In this document: positions 44,126 to 53,456 of the stretch, in pieces
How positions within the stretch are numbered: position 1 is the stretch's first letter
Layout: the number at the start of each line of letters is the position of its first letter
NCBI GenBank assembly: GCA_017656305.1
Contig: JACDOG010000007.1
Span: 58,811 to 122,810 of the forward strand
DNA from: Thermoanaerobacteraceae bacterium
GTDB taxonomy: Bacteria > Bacillota > JADQBR01
Direction: 5' to 3'
DNA length: 64,000 nucleotides
Translations under genes and position numbers: made by a program
The notes under the pieces: model-generated
What the model was told of the DNA's origin: nothing
Databases searched by the model: none
What the model saw: only the letters and a program-made list of their open reading frames with translations

Positions 44126-46354
44126 TTGAGCAAAGAAAACAGCAAGGAAATTCAACAAGTTAACGGCAGTAACCTGGAGGAAACATCCGTGAGTATTAAC
44201 AGCATTGAAGAAGAAACCATAAATGCGGAAGAGATTTTAGAAAAATATGACACGGCCAGTGCTTACCGCAAACACTTACCGAAATTGTGGCGGTGGGTTG
44301 TCTTTGTCTTGGGTGTTGCTCTAAGTATGTTCCAGCTTTATACCGCTTATTACGGCACCCTACCATCCAACCAGCAACGAGGCTTCCACGTCGCCCTGGC
44401 TCTGGGATTAATATTCCTGCTTTACCCAGCCAACAAGGATGAAAATGACCGGGTAACATGGGTCAACTGGACTTTTACCGGACTGTTTGCACTGTTAACG
44501 TTCTACTTTTACGCGGCCGGCGAAATCTCCCTCTTGCCAGCCGTCGGTGCGCTGGTAGTTATTATTCTGGTGCACCTGTCCAAATTTTATAATAAACAGT
44601 TTCTCAGCGTTCCCATCCCCGACATGTTTCTTGCAATACTGGGCATCGGCGCGGGGCTTTACCAGTTTTTCTTTTTCGAAGATATTATCGCGCGGGTGGG
44701 AATGTATAACGACATCGACTACCTGGTCTCGGTAATTGGTGTGCTGCTGGTCATGTTTGCCGCCCAGAGAGTAGTCGGAACACCGATTGCCGTACTGGCG
44801 GCTGCGATGCTGGCCTATGCCCATTGGGGCAATTACATGCCCCAGGGGGTCCTGGCACACCGCGGGTTCAGCATTGAAAGAGTTATTTCACACTCCTTCC
44901 TCAGTATGGAGGGTGTGTTCGGCATTCCCATCGCGATCTCAGCCACCTTTATCTACTTATACCTCATGCTGGGTGTAATCCTGCGCAAAACCGGTCTGGA
45001 AGAATACTTTACAGACCTGGCCATGGCCATGACCGGTTGGATGACCGGCGGCACAGCAAAAGTGGGAATTTTAACCAGTGTTTTCTCGGGTATGATTACC
45101 GGCAGTTCGGTGGCGAATACCGTAGGTAACGGTGCTTTTACCATTCCCATGATGAAACGTTCCGGTTACCGGCCGCCATTTGCAGCTGCTGTTGAGGCAG
45201 CCTCTTCTACCGGTGGTCAGATCACACCACCCATTATGGGGGCAGCGGCATTTTTGATGATTGAATTTACCGGTTTAAGTTATTACGAAATCATTAAAGC
45301 CGCGACAATCCCGGCATTACTGTTCTTTACAGCCCAATTCATTGTGATTCACTACGAATCCAAAAGACTGAACATCTTAGGCGTGGACAGAAGTCAATTA
45401 CCCAGCGTTACTTCCTTGCTGTTAACCAGGGGATACTTGTTAATACCCATTATCATTATTTTCGTTATCCTTGCCATCGGTAAGTCCGCCATGCGGGCAG
45501 CGTTAATGGGTATATTTGCAGCCATTTTCCTCAACATCCTGGTGCTGGTAATTGCCTATATCATGGGCAAGCATGAACAGCTGAAATATAAAATGACCGT
45601 ACCGCTGTTCTTTGAAATCATGGAAGAAACCGCACGTACCGCCTTGCCGGTTATTGCCGCCTGCGCAGCTGCAGGTATTATTTCCGGCGTTGTAACTTTA
45701 ACAGGCTTGGGCTTGAATGTTACCGGAGCTATCTTGGATCTGGCACAGAACAATCTCTTGCTCACCATGTTCTTTGCCATGATAGCCAGTATTGTCCTGG
45801 GTATGGGACTGCCCACCACGGCAACTTACGTTATTACAGCAACCATGACTGCTCCGGCCCTGCTGGCCTTTGATAACGTACCGTTGATTGCCGCTCACAT
45901 GTTTGTCTTCTACTTTGGTATCATGGCCGACATTACTCCGCCCATAGCACTGGCCGCGTATGCCGGTGCCGGACTGGCAAACGCCAACCCCTTTGAAACG
46001 GGTATTCAGTCAGTGCGGATTGCCATCGGCGGTTTCCTAGTGCCGTACATGTTCGTCCTGTCACCGGCCCTGCTGATGGAACACGCCAGTTTAGGCGGTC
46101 TGGCACTGGCCATTGCTACTGCCATACTGGGCATGTACTGCATCGGCACCGCAGTAATCGGTTATATTGAAAGAAATCTGTCTATCATTACAAGGGTGAT
46201 ACTTGCTGCTGCCGGATTGAGTCTGGTTTACAACGAAATATACACGGACCTTTTCGGTCTAATCGTGTTTGGCACCGTATTTATCTACCAAAAGTTCGTT
46301 ACACGCAAAGAACGAAAGAAGAGAAAGCAGCAAGCTTCATCGGTTACAGGTTAA
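44126..46354 (+). CDS. TRAP transporter permease, fused small and large subunits
   Basis: 742 residues. A charged N-terminus (about 50 residues) precedes roughly four helices of DctQ type and then about 12 helices of DctM type. GNGAFTIPMMKRSGYRPPFAAAVEA, in part, and ASIVLGMGLPTTATYV are typical of the TRAP 4TM/12TM fusion that works with TAXI proteins. Sodium- or proton-coupled uptake. TTG start behind AAAGGAGGTC. A group II intron remnant starts immediately at the stop codon on the other strand. Confidence 0.93.
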   Translation: MSKENSKEIQQVNGSNLEETSVSINSIEEETINAEEILEKYDTASAYRKHLPKLWRWVVFVLGVALSMFQLYTAYYGTLPSNQQRGFHVALALGLIFLLYPANKDENDRVTWVNWTFTGLFALLTFYFYAAGEISLLPAVGALVVIILVHLSKFYNKQFLSVPIPDMFLAILGIGAGLYQFFFFEDIIARVGMYNDIDYLVSVIGVLLVMFAAQRVVGTPIAVLAAAMLAYAHWGNYMPQGVLAHRGFSIERVISHSFLSMEGVFGIPIAISATFIYLYLMLGVILRKTGLEEYFTDLAMAMTGWMTGGTAKVGILTSVFSGMITGSSVANTVGNGAFTIPMMKRSGYRPPFAAAVEAASSTGGQITPPIMGAAAFLMIEFTGLSYYEIIKAATIPALLFFTAQFIVIHYESKRLNILGVDRSQLPSVTSLLLTRGYLLIPIIIIFVILAIGKSAMRAALMGIFAAIFLNILVLVIAYIMGKHEQLKYKMTVPLFFEIMEETARTALPVIAACAAAGIISGVVTLTGLGLNVTGAILDLAQNNLLLTMFFAMIASIVLGMGLPTTATYVITATMTAPALLAFDNVPLIAAHMFVFYFGIMADITPPIALAAYAGAGLANANPFETGIQSVRIAIGGFLVPYMFVLSPALLMEHASLGGLALAIATAILGMYCIGTAVIGYIERNLSIITRVILAAAGLSLVYNEIYTDLFGLIVFGTVFIYQKFVTRKERKKRKQQASSVTG

Positions 46355-46640
46355 TCGAGTAGGTAGAAGTCGGGAATAACTTCCCGACTTCGTTCCTTTC
46401 ACAGAACCGTACGTGCAGTTGTTTCCAGCTTTTCCACTCTCTCATTTTCTTCATCCTAATCCTTCGGCGTATCCACTGCATTAGTTCTTTAAATAGTCCT
46501 TTGCAGTTGGCTATTCCAAGTTCCCACCTTCGGCTTCCCTCAGACCCTACCGTTGCCGGTGACGCCCTTGCCTGCGGATTGTCTTCCCGCTGGTTAGGTG
46601 ACAGGGCTTCTTTCAGCCCATCGGCTGGCTGACATGCCGG
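46354..46640 (-). mobile_element. Degenerate, internally deleted group II intron
   Basis: On the minus strand the 3' arm of a domain V (GCACGTACGGTTC) is followed by a domain VI-like perfect hairpin GAAGTCGGGAA/TTCCCGACTTC (46366-46391) and a CTACTCGAT end, the normal 3' boundary. Upstream lie TAGGGTCTGAGGGAAGC-like domain I text and a short frame, QWIRRRIRM then EWKSWK, that resembles the thumb/X region of intron reverse transcriptases. The reverse transcriptase itself and the 5' arm of domain V are missing, so it cannot splice or move. The 5' boundary is uncertain. Confidence 0.6.
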
Positions 46641-46645
46641 GCAAA

Positions 46646-46685
46646 CAAAAAATGGCCTTCCACAAAAGTAGAAGGCCATTTTTTT
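46646..46685 (-). terminator. Intrinsic terminator after tRNA-Pro
   Basis: AAAATGGCCTTC pairs with GAAGGCCATTTT, followed on the minus strand by TTTTTTG, directly after the tRNA. Confidence 0.85.
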
Positions 46686-46686
46686 A

Positions 46687-46763
46687 TGGTCGGGGTGAGA
46701 GGATTTGAACCTCCGACCTCTGCGTCCCGAACGCAGCGCTCTACCAAGCTGAGCCACACCCCG
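46687..46763 (-). tRNA. tRNA-Pro (anticodon CGG)
   Basis: 77 bases with encoded CCA. Acceptor stem CGGGGTG/CACCCCG; anticodon arm CTGCG-TTCGGGA-CGCAG with CGG in the loop, reading CCG; T arm with GGTTCAAATCC. All arms fold. Its terminator follows. Confidence 0.95.
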
Positions 46764-46844
46764 GAAGTTGCTACAAGTGTTATTATAACGCATGACACTT
46801 TGAAAGTCAATTGAAGGTTTTGGAAACGCAACTCACCGCCCTAT

Positions 46845-47303
46845 TCATTTCATACCAGGAAAACCATTCTGACGAAGTGCCTCGTATAAAATTACCGCCA
46901 CCGAGTTGGCCAGGTTCATGGACCGGGCATTGTTGGCCATGGGAATTCTAATACACTGGTCCGGGTATGCATCAATAATCTCCCTGGGCAATCCCTTGGT
47001 TTCTTTGCCAAACACTAAAAAATCCCCCAGCCCGTACCGCATGTCGGTGTAATAATTTCCCGCCTTGGTAGTAGCGTAATAGAATTTTCCATCGGGGTAT
47101 TTTCCCTGCAATTCCTGAAAACTATCGTAATAGTAGATATCCAGCAAATGCCAGTAATCCAGCCCGGCACGCTTTAAATGCTTGTCGTCGACGGAAAACC
47201 CCAGAGGTTTTACCAAATGCAAAGTGGAACCCGTAACAGCACAAGTACGGGCAATGTTACCGGTATTTTGGGGTATCTCAGGTTCAACCAAGACTATGTT
47301 CAT
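46845..47303 (-). CDS. trmL: tRNA (cytidine/uridine-34-2'-O)-methyltransferase
   Basis: 152 residues, SPOUT fold. NIVLVEPEIPQNTGNIARTCA at the start (in part VEPEIPQNTGNIART), FGKETKGLP and IPMANNARSMNLANSVAV at the knot are the TrmL/YibK/CspR signature. Methylates the wobble ribose of tRNA-Leu. ATG start behind GGAGGG. It follows DUF503 by 21 bases. Confidence 0.93.
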   Translation of the reverse strand: MNIVLVEPEIPQNTGNIARTCAVTGSTLHLVKPLGFSVDDKHLKRAGLDYWHLLDIYYYDSFQELQGKYPDGKFYYATTKAGNYYTDMRYGLGDFLVFGKETKGLPREIIDAYPDQCIRIPMANNARSMNLANSVAVILYEALRQNGFPGMK

Positions 47304-47324
47304 TTGCTGTCCCTCCTGCCATTG

Positions 47325-47606
47325 CTACAGTAACTCCGTATTAACCGATAAAAGTTCCACTCCCCGGTGCTGTTCCACAAAATTTGTCACGGTAGCAAGC
47401 ACCCGGTAAATGTGAGCTGAACTGTTTGCCACAACAGCCACGGCAATGATGGCATGCTGTTTCGTATCTTGGCTATCAATTTCCGACACGGAAATATTAT
47501 AACGCGAACGCAGGCGATTTAAAAGGCTGGATAAAACCCTACGTTTATCTTTAAGACTCATGGCACCAACGATACGCAATTCATAGATATTTAACCCCAC
47601 TACCAC
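47325..47606 (-). CDS. DUF503 family protein (YlxP-like)
   Basis: 93 residues. LRIVGAMSLKDKRRVLSSLLNRLR is typical of DUF503/YlxP, which elsewhere sits in the nusA-infB-rbfA operon. Here it leads trmL. RNA-related function is suspected from those neighbours but unproved. GTG start with GAGG ten bases upstream. Confidence 0.87.
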   Translation of the reverse strand: MVVGLNIYELRIVGAMSLKDKRRVLSSLLNRLRSRYNISVSEIDSQDTKQHAIIAVAVVANSSAHIYRVLATVTNFVEQHRGVELLSVNTELL

Positions 47607-47854
47607 GGTAAAAATTCCTCCATGTATTGATTCCCTCTTAGATTATACCACTTTTACCAGCAAATACCCAATAATTATAGGTTCGCATATGCACACCCCA
47701 ACAATAACGGTACTAGTTATTCCTGTCTAAACACCGATGTTTATCTCAGTATTTCGCAATTTATCTGCTAAAATCTCAATTTGACACCCCTGTCTGTTTC
47801 TGGTAAATTAAATTGTGTGCAATTTATGCAAATGAGGAGAAACGGGGGAATACT

Positions 47855-49783
47855 ATGGGAAGAAATGTTGCACAGAAAATTATCAGCAGACATTTAGTAT
47901 CCGGCAAAGCGGTTCCCGGTCAGCCAATCGCCATAAAAATTGACCAAACCCTGACGCAAGATGCCACGGGGACAATGGCTTATCTCCAATTTGAAGCCAT
48001 GGGCATTCCACGTGTCAAAACCAAACTTTCCGTGAGTTACGTGGATCACAATACTCTCCAGACCGGATTTGAAAATGCCGATGACCATTTATACTTGCAA
48101 ACAGTAGCAGCTAAACATGGCATTTATTTTTCAAGACCGGGCAATGGTATCTGCCACCAGGTTCACCTGGAACGCTTTGGCGTGCCCGGCGAAACCCTTT
48201 TAGGTTCCGATAGCCACACACCTACTGCCGGTGGTTTGGGGATGCTGGCCATTGGTGCAGGCGGTTTGGATGTTGCAGTGGCCATGGCAGGCGGTGCATT
48301 TCACTTGACCATGCCCGAAGTTATCGCGGTTGAACTCACCGGACAGCTTCCGCCCTGGGTTTCCGCAAAGGACATAATTCTGGAAGTATTACGCCGGCTG
48401 TCAGTAAAAGGCGGCGTCGGTAAGATTGTGGAATATACGGGGCCCGGGGTCAAAACGTTGAGCGTTCCCGAACGTGCCACTATCACTAACATGGGTGCGG
48501 AGCTGGGAGCAACTACTTCTATCTTCCCCAGCGATGAAATGACCAGGGATTTTCTCAGGGCACAAGGACGGGAAGAAGTCTGGACCGAAATAGTTCCCGA
48601 TCCCGATGCCACTTATGATGCCAAAATAACAATCAAGCTAGATAAACTGGAGCCATTGGCCGCGCAGCCCCACAGCCCTGACAATGTCACGGAAGTCAGC
48701 AAGCTGGCTGACGTAACGGTCCAGCAAGTGGCCATAGGCAGCTGTACCAATTCATCGTATACTGACTTGATGAGGGTTGCGGAAATATTGAAGGGTAAAA
48801 CCGTCCATCCCAACGTCAGTCTGGTTATCGCACCGGGGTCACGTCAGGTATTCCGTATGCTGTCAGAAAACGGAGCTCTGACGCATCTGATAAACGCCGG
48901 CGCACGTATTTTAGAATCAGCATGCGGTCCGTGTATTGGCATGGGACAATCTCCCCCGTCCGGAGCGGTATCGGTGCGCACCTTCAACCGGAACTTTAAA
49001 GGACGCAGCGGTACAGCAGACGCGCAAATTTACCTGGTCAGCCCGGAAACTGCAGCAGCTACGGCACTTACCGGGAAGCTCACAGATCCCCGCACTTTAG
49101 GAACACCAATCGAGATTAAACTGCCCAAAACCTTCCCGGTGGATGACTCCATGATCATCCCTCCTGCTGCGGAAGGTGCGAAGGTTGAAATACGCCGCGG
49201 GCCCAATATTAAGCCGTTGCCAATGAATAAACCTATGACAGAAGAAATATCCGGCAAAGTACTTTTAAAAACAGGTGATAATATCACAACCGATGATATC
49301 ATGCCCGCTGGAGCAAAAATATTACCCCTAAGGTCAAATATTCCCGCTATCTCTGAATTTGTCTTTTCAGGGCTGGACCCGGATTTCGTCAAACGGGCCA
49401 AGGAAAATAAAGGCGGTATCATTGTCGGCGGGGTTAATTACGGGCAAGGTTCAAGCCGTGAGCACGCAGCATTAGCACCCATGTACCTGGGCATCAAAGC
49501 GGTTATAGCCAAGTCCTTTGCCCGTATTCACAAGGCAAACTTGATTAACTTCGGCATCTTACCGCTAACATTTACGTCAGAAGCAGATTATGAAACAGTC
49601 AATCAGGGTGATAACCTGGTACTCAAAAACGTTGGTGAGAGATTACAGACCGGGGCAGTCATTACAGCAGTCAACGAAACCACCGGTAAAGAAATCGAAC
49701 TGGATTACGACCTGGACGAGCGGGCTATTAAGATCCTCCTTGCCGGCGGTTTACTCAATTACACTAAACAAAATCAAAACTGA
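47855..49783 (+). CDS. acnA: Aconitate hydratase
   Basis: 642 residues, shorter than the 900-residue AcnA and of the 3-isopropylmalate-dehydratase-like aconitase form common in anaerobic Firmicutes. 4Fe-4S ligands are in GSCTNSSY and SACGPCIGMG. GSDSHTPTAGGLG and the swivel-domain GGVNYGQGSSREHAA are clear. Interconverts citrate and isocitrate. I chose the ATG preceded by CGGGGGAA; an earlier TTG lacks a site. Single gene with a terminator. A homoaconitase role is possible but less likely. Confidence 0.9.
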   Translation: MGRNVAQKIISRHLVSGKAVPGQPIAIKIDQTLTQDATGTMAYLQFEAMGIPRVKTKLSVSYVDHNTLQTGFENADDHLYLQTVAAKHGIYFSRPGNGICHQVHLERFGVPGETLLGSDSHTPTAGGLGMLAIGAGGLDVAVAMAGGAFHLTMPEVIAVELTGQLPPWVSAKDIILEVLRRLSVKGGVGKIVEYTGPGVKTLSVPERATITNMGAELGATTSIFPSDEMTRDFLRAQGREEVWTEIVPDPDATYDAKITIKLDKLEPLAAQPHSPDNVTEVSKLADVTVQQVAIGSCTNSSYTDLMRVAEILKGKTVHPNVSLVIAPGSRQVFRMLSENGALTHLINAGARILESACGPCIGMGQSPPSGAVSVRTFNRNFKGRSGTADAQIYLVSPETAAATALTGKLTDPRTLGTPIEIKLPKTFPVDDSMIIPPAAEGAKVEIRRGPNIKPLPMNKPMTEEISGKVLLKTGDNITTDDIMPAGAKILPLRSNIPAISEFVFSGLDPDFVKRAKENKGGIIVGGVNYGQGSSREHAALAPMYLGIKAVIAKSFARIHKANLINFGILPLTFTSEADYETVNQGDNLVLKNVGERLQTGAVITAVNETTGKEIELDYDLDERAIKILLAGGLLNYTKQNQN

Positions 49784-49794
49784 TCGCAAAAACT

Positions 49795-49827
49795 ATAAAG
49801 CACCAACCTGATTGGTTGGTGCTTTAT
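49795..49827. terminator. Bidirectional terminator between acnA and the RodZ-like gene
   Basis: A 14-bp perfect stem (ATAAAGCACCAACC with its complement) and a five-base loop between convergent genes; it overlaps the RodZ-like stop codon. Confidence 0.85.
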
Positions 49828-50174
49828 AGCTGCATGAACGAAATTAAAGTATGATAAAGAGATTGCAAAAATCCACCCTTCTTTTTGGGAAGCGAAGAAT
49901 AGCGCAATGCTTTTTTCTCTTCATAAGTAACGCTTTGTTCCTGTAGCAACTGTTCATAATACTCAACCAGCGCGGAGCCGTCCAATCCCAGGTAATTTCC
50001 ATAATTTTTGAGAAATCCTTTCAGATAAAACCGCCCACCGGGAATAACTTGAAAGTTACCTTCTTCAATGGCATGCAGGTAGCGCAGATTAATTTTAGTG
50101 CCCTCTTCAGCTTCCCTAAGAGAAATCCCCAACGACTGACGCTGGTATTTCAAAACACGCCCTATTTTCTCCAA
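49824..50174 (-). CDS. RodZ-type helix-turn-helix protein, without membrane part
   Basis: 116 residues. An XRE-type helix-turn-helix of the RodZ kind (GISLREAEEGTKINLRYLHAIE, in part, and IPGGRFYLKGFLKNYGNYLG) is complete. The usual membrane span and periplasmic domain are absent; the chain ends LYHTLISFMQL. It may be a stand-alone cytoplasmic variant or a truncated RodZ. I chose TTG because GGAGG lies seven bases upstream. Confidence 0.75.
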   Translation of the reverse strand: MEKIGRVLKYQRQSLGISLREAEEGTKINLRYLHAIEEGNFQVIPGGRFYLKGFLKNYGNYLGLDGSALVEYYEQLLQEQSVTYEEKKALRYSSLPKKKGGFLQSLYHTLISFMQL

Positions 50175-50300
50175 TGTCCCGCCTCCCGCCAAACAGACTT
50201 TATATTAAAATTTCGACAATAATATACCAATCCCTTCATAAAAAGGAAAATTTCTGAGGATATTTCAGGTTTTTTCAGAATAAATAGGGAAAACGAACGG

Positions 50301-51143
50301 TTACGAGCCATTAATACACTTGACTAAATTCCAGGTTATTTCTCCAGGCATGCCATTTCCAACAATTGTGTTACCTATGGTGGTTACCGGCATTACGCCT
50401 ACTAACGAATTTGTCAAAAAAACTTCGCCAATCGTATTAAGCTCAGACGGTTCTGCCAATACTTCTCGTACGGGAATGTTCATGCTTCTAGCAGCCTGAA
50501 TCACCTTACTTCTGGCAATTCCGGGTAAAATCCCTGCGCTTACCGCCGGAGTTTTTAGACAGCAACCATCATACCAAAATATGTTGCTGACCGTACCCTC
50601 AGCAAGATAACCCGCAGTATTCAAGAAAATGCCTTCATCAAAACCAGCTTTTCGGACTTCTCTTTTGGCCAACATATTATCAGTAAAGTTAAGACTCTTA
50701 ATGTTGCTTAATATTGATTTCTCGTTACGGCGAACGCTGGTAATAATTTTAACGCGAAACCCGTTCGAGTACATATCTTCAGTATATTGCTTGCCTTTTT
50801 TACAGGTAATTATCACTCTACCCCTGAAAAAAGCATCTCCTTGCATGAGATCTCTTTCAGCTGGAACCACAATAACTTTAATACTGCCCTCGGTAATATC
50901 ATTTTGGCACAGCAACTCTGATAATATAGCAGAAAATTCCTGCCTTGTAACCGGCAAGCCAATATCCAACTTCTCTGCACTTTGTTTTAGCCTTTGAAAA
51001 TGTTCCGCTACCCAAATAGGCTGACCGGCACTTACTTTAATGGTTTCAAAAACTCCATATCCATATTGAAACCCAGGATTAGCTTGTTCTATAAGTAAAT
51101 CCTCTTGAGAAATAAACCTGCCGTCTAGATACCCGTAAAGCAA
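50301..51143 (-). CDS. pabC: Aminodeoxychorismate lyase (class IV PLP aminotransferase fold)
   Basis: 280 residues. [12 protein letters not shown] opening, SIKVIVVP, the PLP lysine in ILSNIKSLNFTDNMLAKRE, and EGTVSNIFW with the LTNSLVGVMPV end are typical of class IV enzymes. Its overlap with pabB (19 bases) identifies it as PabC, which makes 4-aminobenzoate from aminodeoxychorismate. TTG start behind GGGGGGG. A branched-chain or D-amino-acid transaminase is the alternative on sequence alone. Confidence 0.85.
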   Translation of the reverse strand: MLYGYLDGRFISQEDLLIEQANPGFQYGYGVFETIKVSAGQPIWVAEHFQRLKQSAEKLDIGLPVTRQEFSAILSELLCQNDITEGSIKVIVVPAERDLMQGDAFFRGRVIITCKKGKQYTEDMYSNGFRVKIITSVRRNEKSILSNIKSLNFTDNMLAKREVRKAGFDEGIFLNTAGYLAEGTVSNIFWYDGCCLKTPAVSAGILPGIARSKVIQAARSMNIPVREVLAEPSELNTIGEVFLTNSLVGVMPVTTIGNTIVGNGMPGEITWNLVKCINGS

Positions 51144-52552
51144 CCTAATCCCCCCCTTTCCTTGCCCAATGAATTTATTAACGCTTTGGCCTTATCCAAT
51201 GTCTCCTGGTACTCAGCCTCTGGTTCAGAATCAGCAACAATCCCGCCACCTACTTGAAAATATGCAATACCGTTCTTAACCAAAAACGTTCGAATGACAA
51301 TATTCAGGTCTGCATCCCCAGAAAAATCAATGTAGCCAATAGAACCTGTATAAATGCTGCGCTTGGTTGGTTCTAACTCTTCAATTATTTCCATAGCTCG
51401 AATTTTGGGAGCACCGGTAATAGACCCTCCGGGAAAAGCGGCCTCAATTACATCACAAATGCCTAGCCCCGGGCGCAAGGTACCTTCTACTGTAGACACT
51501 AAATGAAAGACAGTAGCATATTCCTCTAAACGAAATATTTCTGGAACCCTCACCGAACCAACCTGGCATACTTTGCCCAAATCATTTCGCTGCAGGTCCA
51601 CTATCATCACCAGTTCAGCCCGGTCCTTGGTGCTTTCCCAAAGTTCGCGCCGCAGCCGAACATCCTCCTGCTTGCTACTCCCCCTGGGGCGCGTTCCTTT
51701 AATCGGCCGTGTTTCTACCCAATCACCTTTAACGCGCAGAAACCGTTCGGGAGAAGCACTGACTACCGATACCGGCGCAAACTCTAAATATGAGGCAAAA
51801 GGCGCCGGGTTTAATTTCGTCAGTCGGCAGTACAATTCCCAGGGGGTAATATACACTGGAACGGCAAACCGCTGTGAAAGATTAACTTGAAAAATGTCAC
51901 CGGCAGCAATGTACTCCTTACTCCGCTCCACTACTTTCAGATATTGCTCCCGGCTAAAGTTACTAACCAACTCCCCTGCCACTGATCCCTTGGTTACATT
52001 GGGCGGCCACACAGCTTCTTCTCTGGTAATCAACGCTACTAACTCATCCAACCTCTTTTTTGCCCTAGCAATGCCGTCCATACCTGTTAGAGGAAAGCCG
52101 TGGCTAAAAATCAAAGTTTCTTTTTCCAGGTGATCAATCACTATCACACGGTCATAAAAAGGTAAGTACAGGTCAGGAAGCTGTAAGTCATCTTCAGCCT
52201 GGCAGGGTAATTTTTCAAACAGCCAGCCCAAGTCATAAGCAAAATAGCCGACAGCACCGCCTGTAAAAGGAACTCCTTCTTTCTTGGAACGACGAAACTG
52301 CTCAAGTAACTCCTTTAATATCCTCATGGGATCTGTATGTAACACTTTTTTTCTACCATTTTCTTTCAAGGTAACCTGTTTACCCTTACACGAAAGCACC
52401 AGAAAAGGATCACTACCCAAAATAGAATACCTACCTGTGTCCTCATTAACCAGTGCAGACTGTAGTAAAAATTTTTCTTCACCAGGAAGCTTGAGTACGA
52501 GTTTTTGAGGCTCCATGTAAGGTAATTTGGTCATTACCGGTAATCTAGCCAA
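51125..52552 (-). CDS. pabB: Aminodeoxychorismate synthase component I
   Basis: 475 residues, chorismate-utilising fold. [45 protein letters not shown] and [18 protein letters not shown] are hallmark segments of PabB/TrpE. Adds the amide nitrogen to chorismate with PabA. Anthranilate synthase TrpE is the alternative, but the linked pabC favours PabB. I chose TTG five to nine bases after GGAGGTGA; the GTG inside that site is less likely. It overlaps pabA by eight bases. Confidence 0.88.
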   Translation of the reverse strand: MARLPVMTKLPYMEPQKLVLKLPGEEKFLLQSALVNEDTGRYSILGSDPFLVLSCKGKQVTLKENGRKKVLHTDPMRILKELLEQFRRSKKEGVPFTGGAVGYFAYDLGWLFEKLPCQAEDDLQLPDLYLPFYDRVIVIDHLEKETLIFSHGFPLTGMDGIARAKKRLDELVALITREEAVWPPNVTKGSVAGELVSNFSREQYLKVVERSKEYIAAGDIFQVNLSQRFAVPVYITPWELYCRLTKLNPAPFASYLEFAPVSVVSASPERFLRVKGDWVETRPIKGTRPRGSSKQEDVRLRRELWESTKDRAELVMIVDLQRNDLGKVCQVGSVRVPEIFRLEEYATVFHLVSTVEGTLRPGLGICDVIEAAFPGGSITGAPKIRAMEIIEELEPTKRSIYTGSIGYIDFSGDADLNIVIRTFLVKNGIAYFQVGGGIVADSEPEAEYQETLDKAKALINSLGKERGGLGCFTGI

Positions 52553-53141
52553 CCTGCTCACCTCCCGGGTAAAACTGGTCTAATGTTAGAAAATTACGCA
52601 ACAACCTGTGGCCGTGTTCGGTCAGTATGGCTTCCGGATGAAACTGGACACCAACCACAGGCAATTCACGATGACAGATAGCCATAATTTCCTGCCAGTT
52701 TGTCCACGCAATAACCTTTAAGCAAGAAGGAATGGAATCGGGATCAATAATCAACGAGTGATAACGGGTGGCAGTAAAAGGACTGGGTAGATCCGAAAAG
52801 ATGCTTTCTCCCCGGTGATAAATCTTGGACGTTTTTCCATGCATTTGCCGCTTTGCCCGTACAACTTTCGCGCCAAACGCCTGACCGATGGTCTGGTGTC
52901 CCAAGCAGACGCCCAAAATGGGAATTTTACCAGCAAAGTGTTTAACCAAGTTCAAGGAAATACCTGCTTCGTTGGGAGTACACGGTCCTGGTGAGAGAAT
53001 AATGTGGTCAGGGGATAACTTTGCCACGTCTTGTACGGTAATGCTGTCATTACGAACCACGGTCACCTCCTGTCCCAGTTGACCCAGGTACTGAACCAGG
53101 TTGTAAACAAAAGAATCATAGTTGTCAATCATTAGGATCAA
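52545..53141 (-). CDS. pabA: Glutamine amidotransferase, PabA/TrpG
   Basis: 198 residues. [17 protein letters not shown] start, [12 protein letters not shown], the nucleophile in [10 protein letters not shown], and [12 protein letters not shown] with the His and Glu of the triad. In Bacillus the same subunit serves both PabB and TrpE and its gene is controlled by TRAP; here the leader carries a TRAP-like array and an attenuator. I chose TTG ([11 protein letters not shown] as in Bacillus) behind GGGGGGTG. Confidence 0.92.
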   Translation of the reverse strand: MILMIDNYDSFVYNLVQYLGQLGQEVTVVRNDSITVQDVAKLSPDHIILSPGPCTPNEAGISLNLVKHFAGKIPILGVCLGHQTIGQAFGAKVVRAKRQMHGKTSKIYHRGESIFSDLPSPFTATRYHSLIIDPDSIPSCLKVIAWTNWQEIMAICHRELPVVGVQFHPEAILTEHGHRLLRNFLTLDQFYPGGEQVG

Positions 53142-53166
53142 AACCGCACCCCCCTTTAACATTTTC

Positions 53167-53203
53167 TGTAAAATTAAAAAACACCAGTCTGAATAGACTG
53201 GTG
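53167..53203 (-). terminator. Attenuator terminator of the pab leader
   Basis: On the minus strand CACCAGTCT pairs with AGACTGGTG around a four-base loop and is followed by TTTTTTAATTTT. It lies between the promoter at 53289-53317 and the pabA start, so it must be read through for expression. Confidence 0.85.
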
Positions 53204-53266
53204 CTCACCCCAAATCTCCGAGTCGTCTCGTCTCTCTTCATTTCTCAGCTCATCCTACCTCAGCTC
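53204..53266 (-). promoter_or_regulatory. Putative TRAP-binding triplet array in the pab leader
   Basis: In the leader RNA, GAG or UAG triplets end at 53264, 53259, 53255 (UAG), 53249, 53244, 53234 or 53232, 53227, 53216 and 53204. The first five are one to three bases apart, close to the two or three that TRAP prefers; the later ones are wider. The array is directly before the terminator hairpin. mtrB is in the same window. I could not find a clear antiterminator. Confidence 0.7.
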
Positions 53267-53288
53267 AGCTTTCAATTGTCAAATACCC

Positions 53289-53317
53289 TTTATATACTAG
53301 CATATTTCCAATGTAAA
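53289..53317 (-). promoter_or_regulatory. Sigma-A promoter of the pabABC operon
   Basis: On the minus strand TTTACA, 17 bases, TATAAA. Transcription would begin near 53282, giving a leader of about 140 bases that holds the triplet array and the terminator. Confidence 0.7.
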
Positions 53318-53351
53318 GTCACTAGCGTTGCATAAAAAACTATCCAACATT

Positions 53352-53447
53352 GGGGACGGTTCTAGATGTGAATTGACAATTGTTATCAGTTAGAAACAAC
53401 TCAAATAAGTTGAGAACGGCTCTCAATTCACATGCAGAACCGTCCCC
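53352..53447. repeat. Long imperfect palindrome (REP/MITE-like)
   Basis: Arms of 25 bases at 53352-53376 and 53423-53447 start and end with GGGGACGGTTCT and AGAACCGTCCCC and differ only at two adjacent bases. The interior has a smaller CAACT/AGTTG hairpin. A third partial copy of GATGTGAATT follows the right arm. The layout suggests a dispersed repeat of REP or MITE type; no transposase is next to it. Confidence 0.7.
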
Positions 53448-53456
53448 GATGTGAAT

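Noticed and set aside
46344..46793. A 149-codon minus-strand frame across the tRNA-Pro and its downstream region
   Set aside because: It runs straight through the tRNA gene and its terminator and has no ribosome site; only its last part reflects the group II intron relic.
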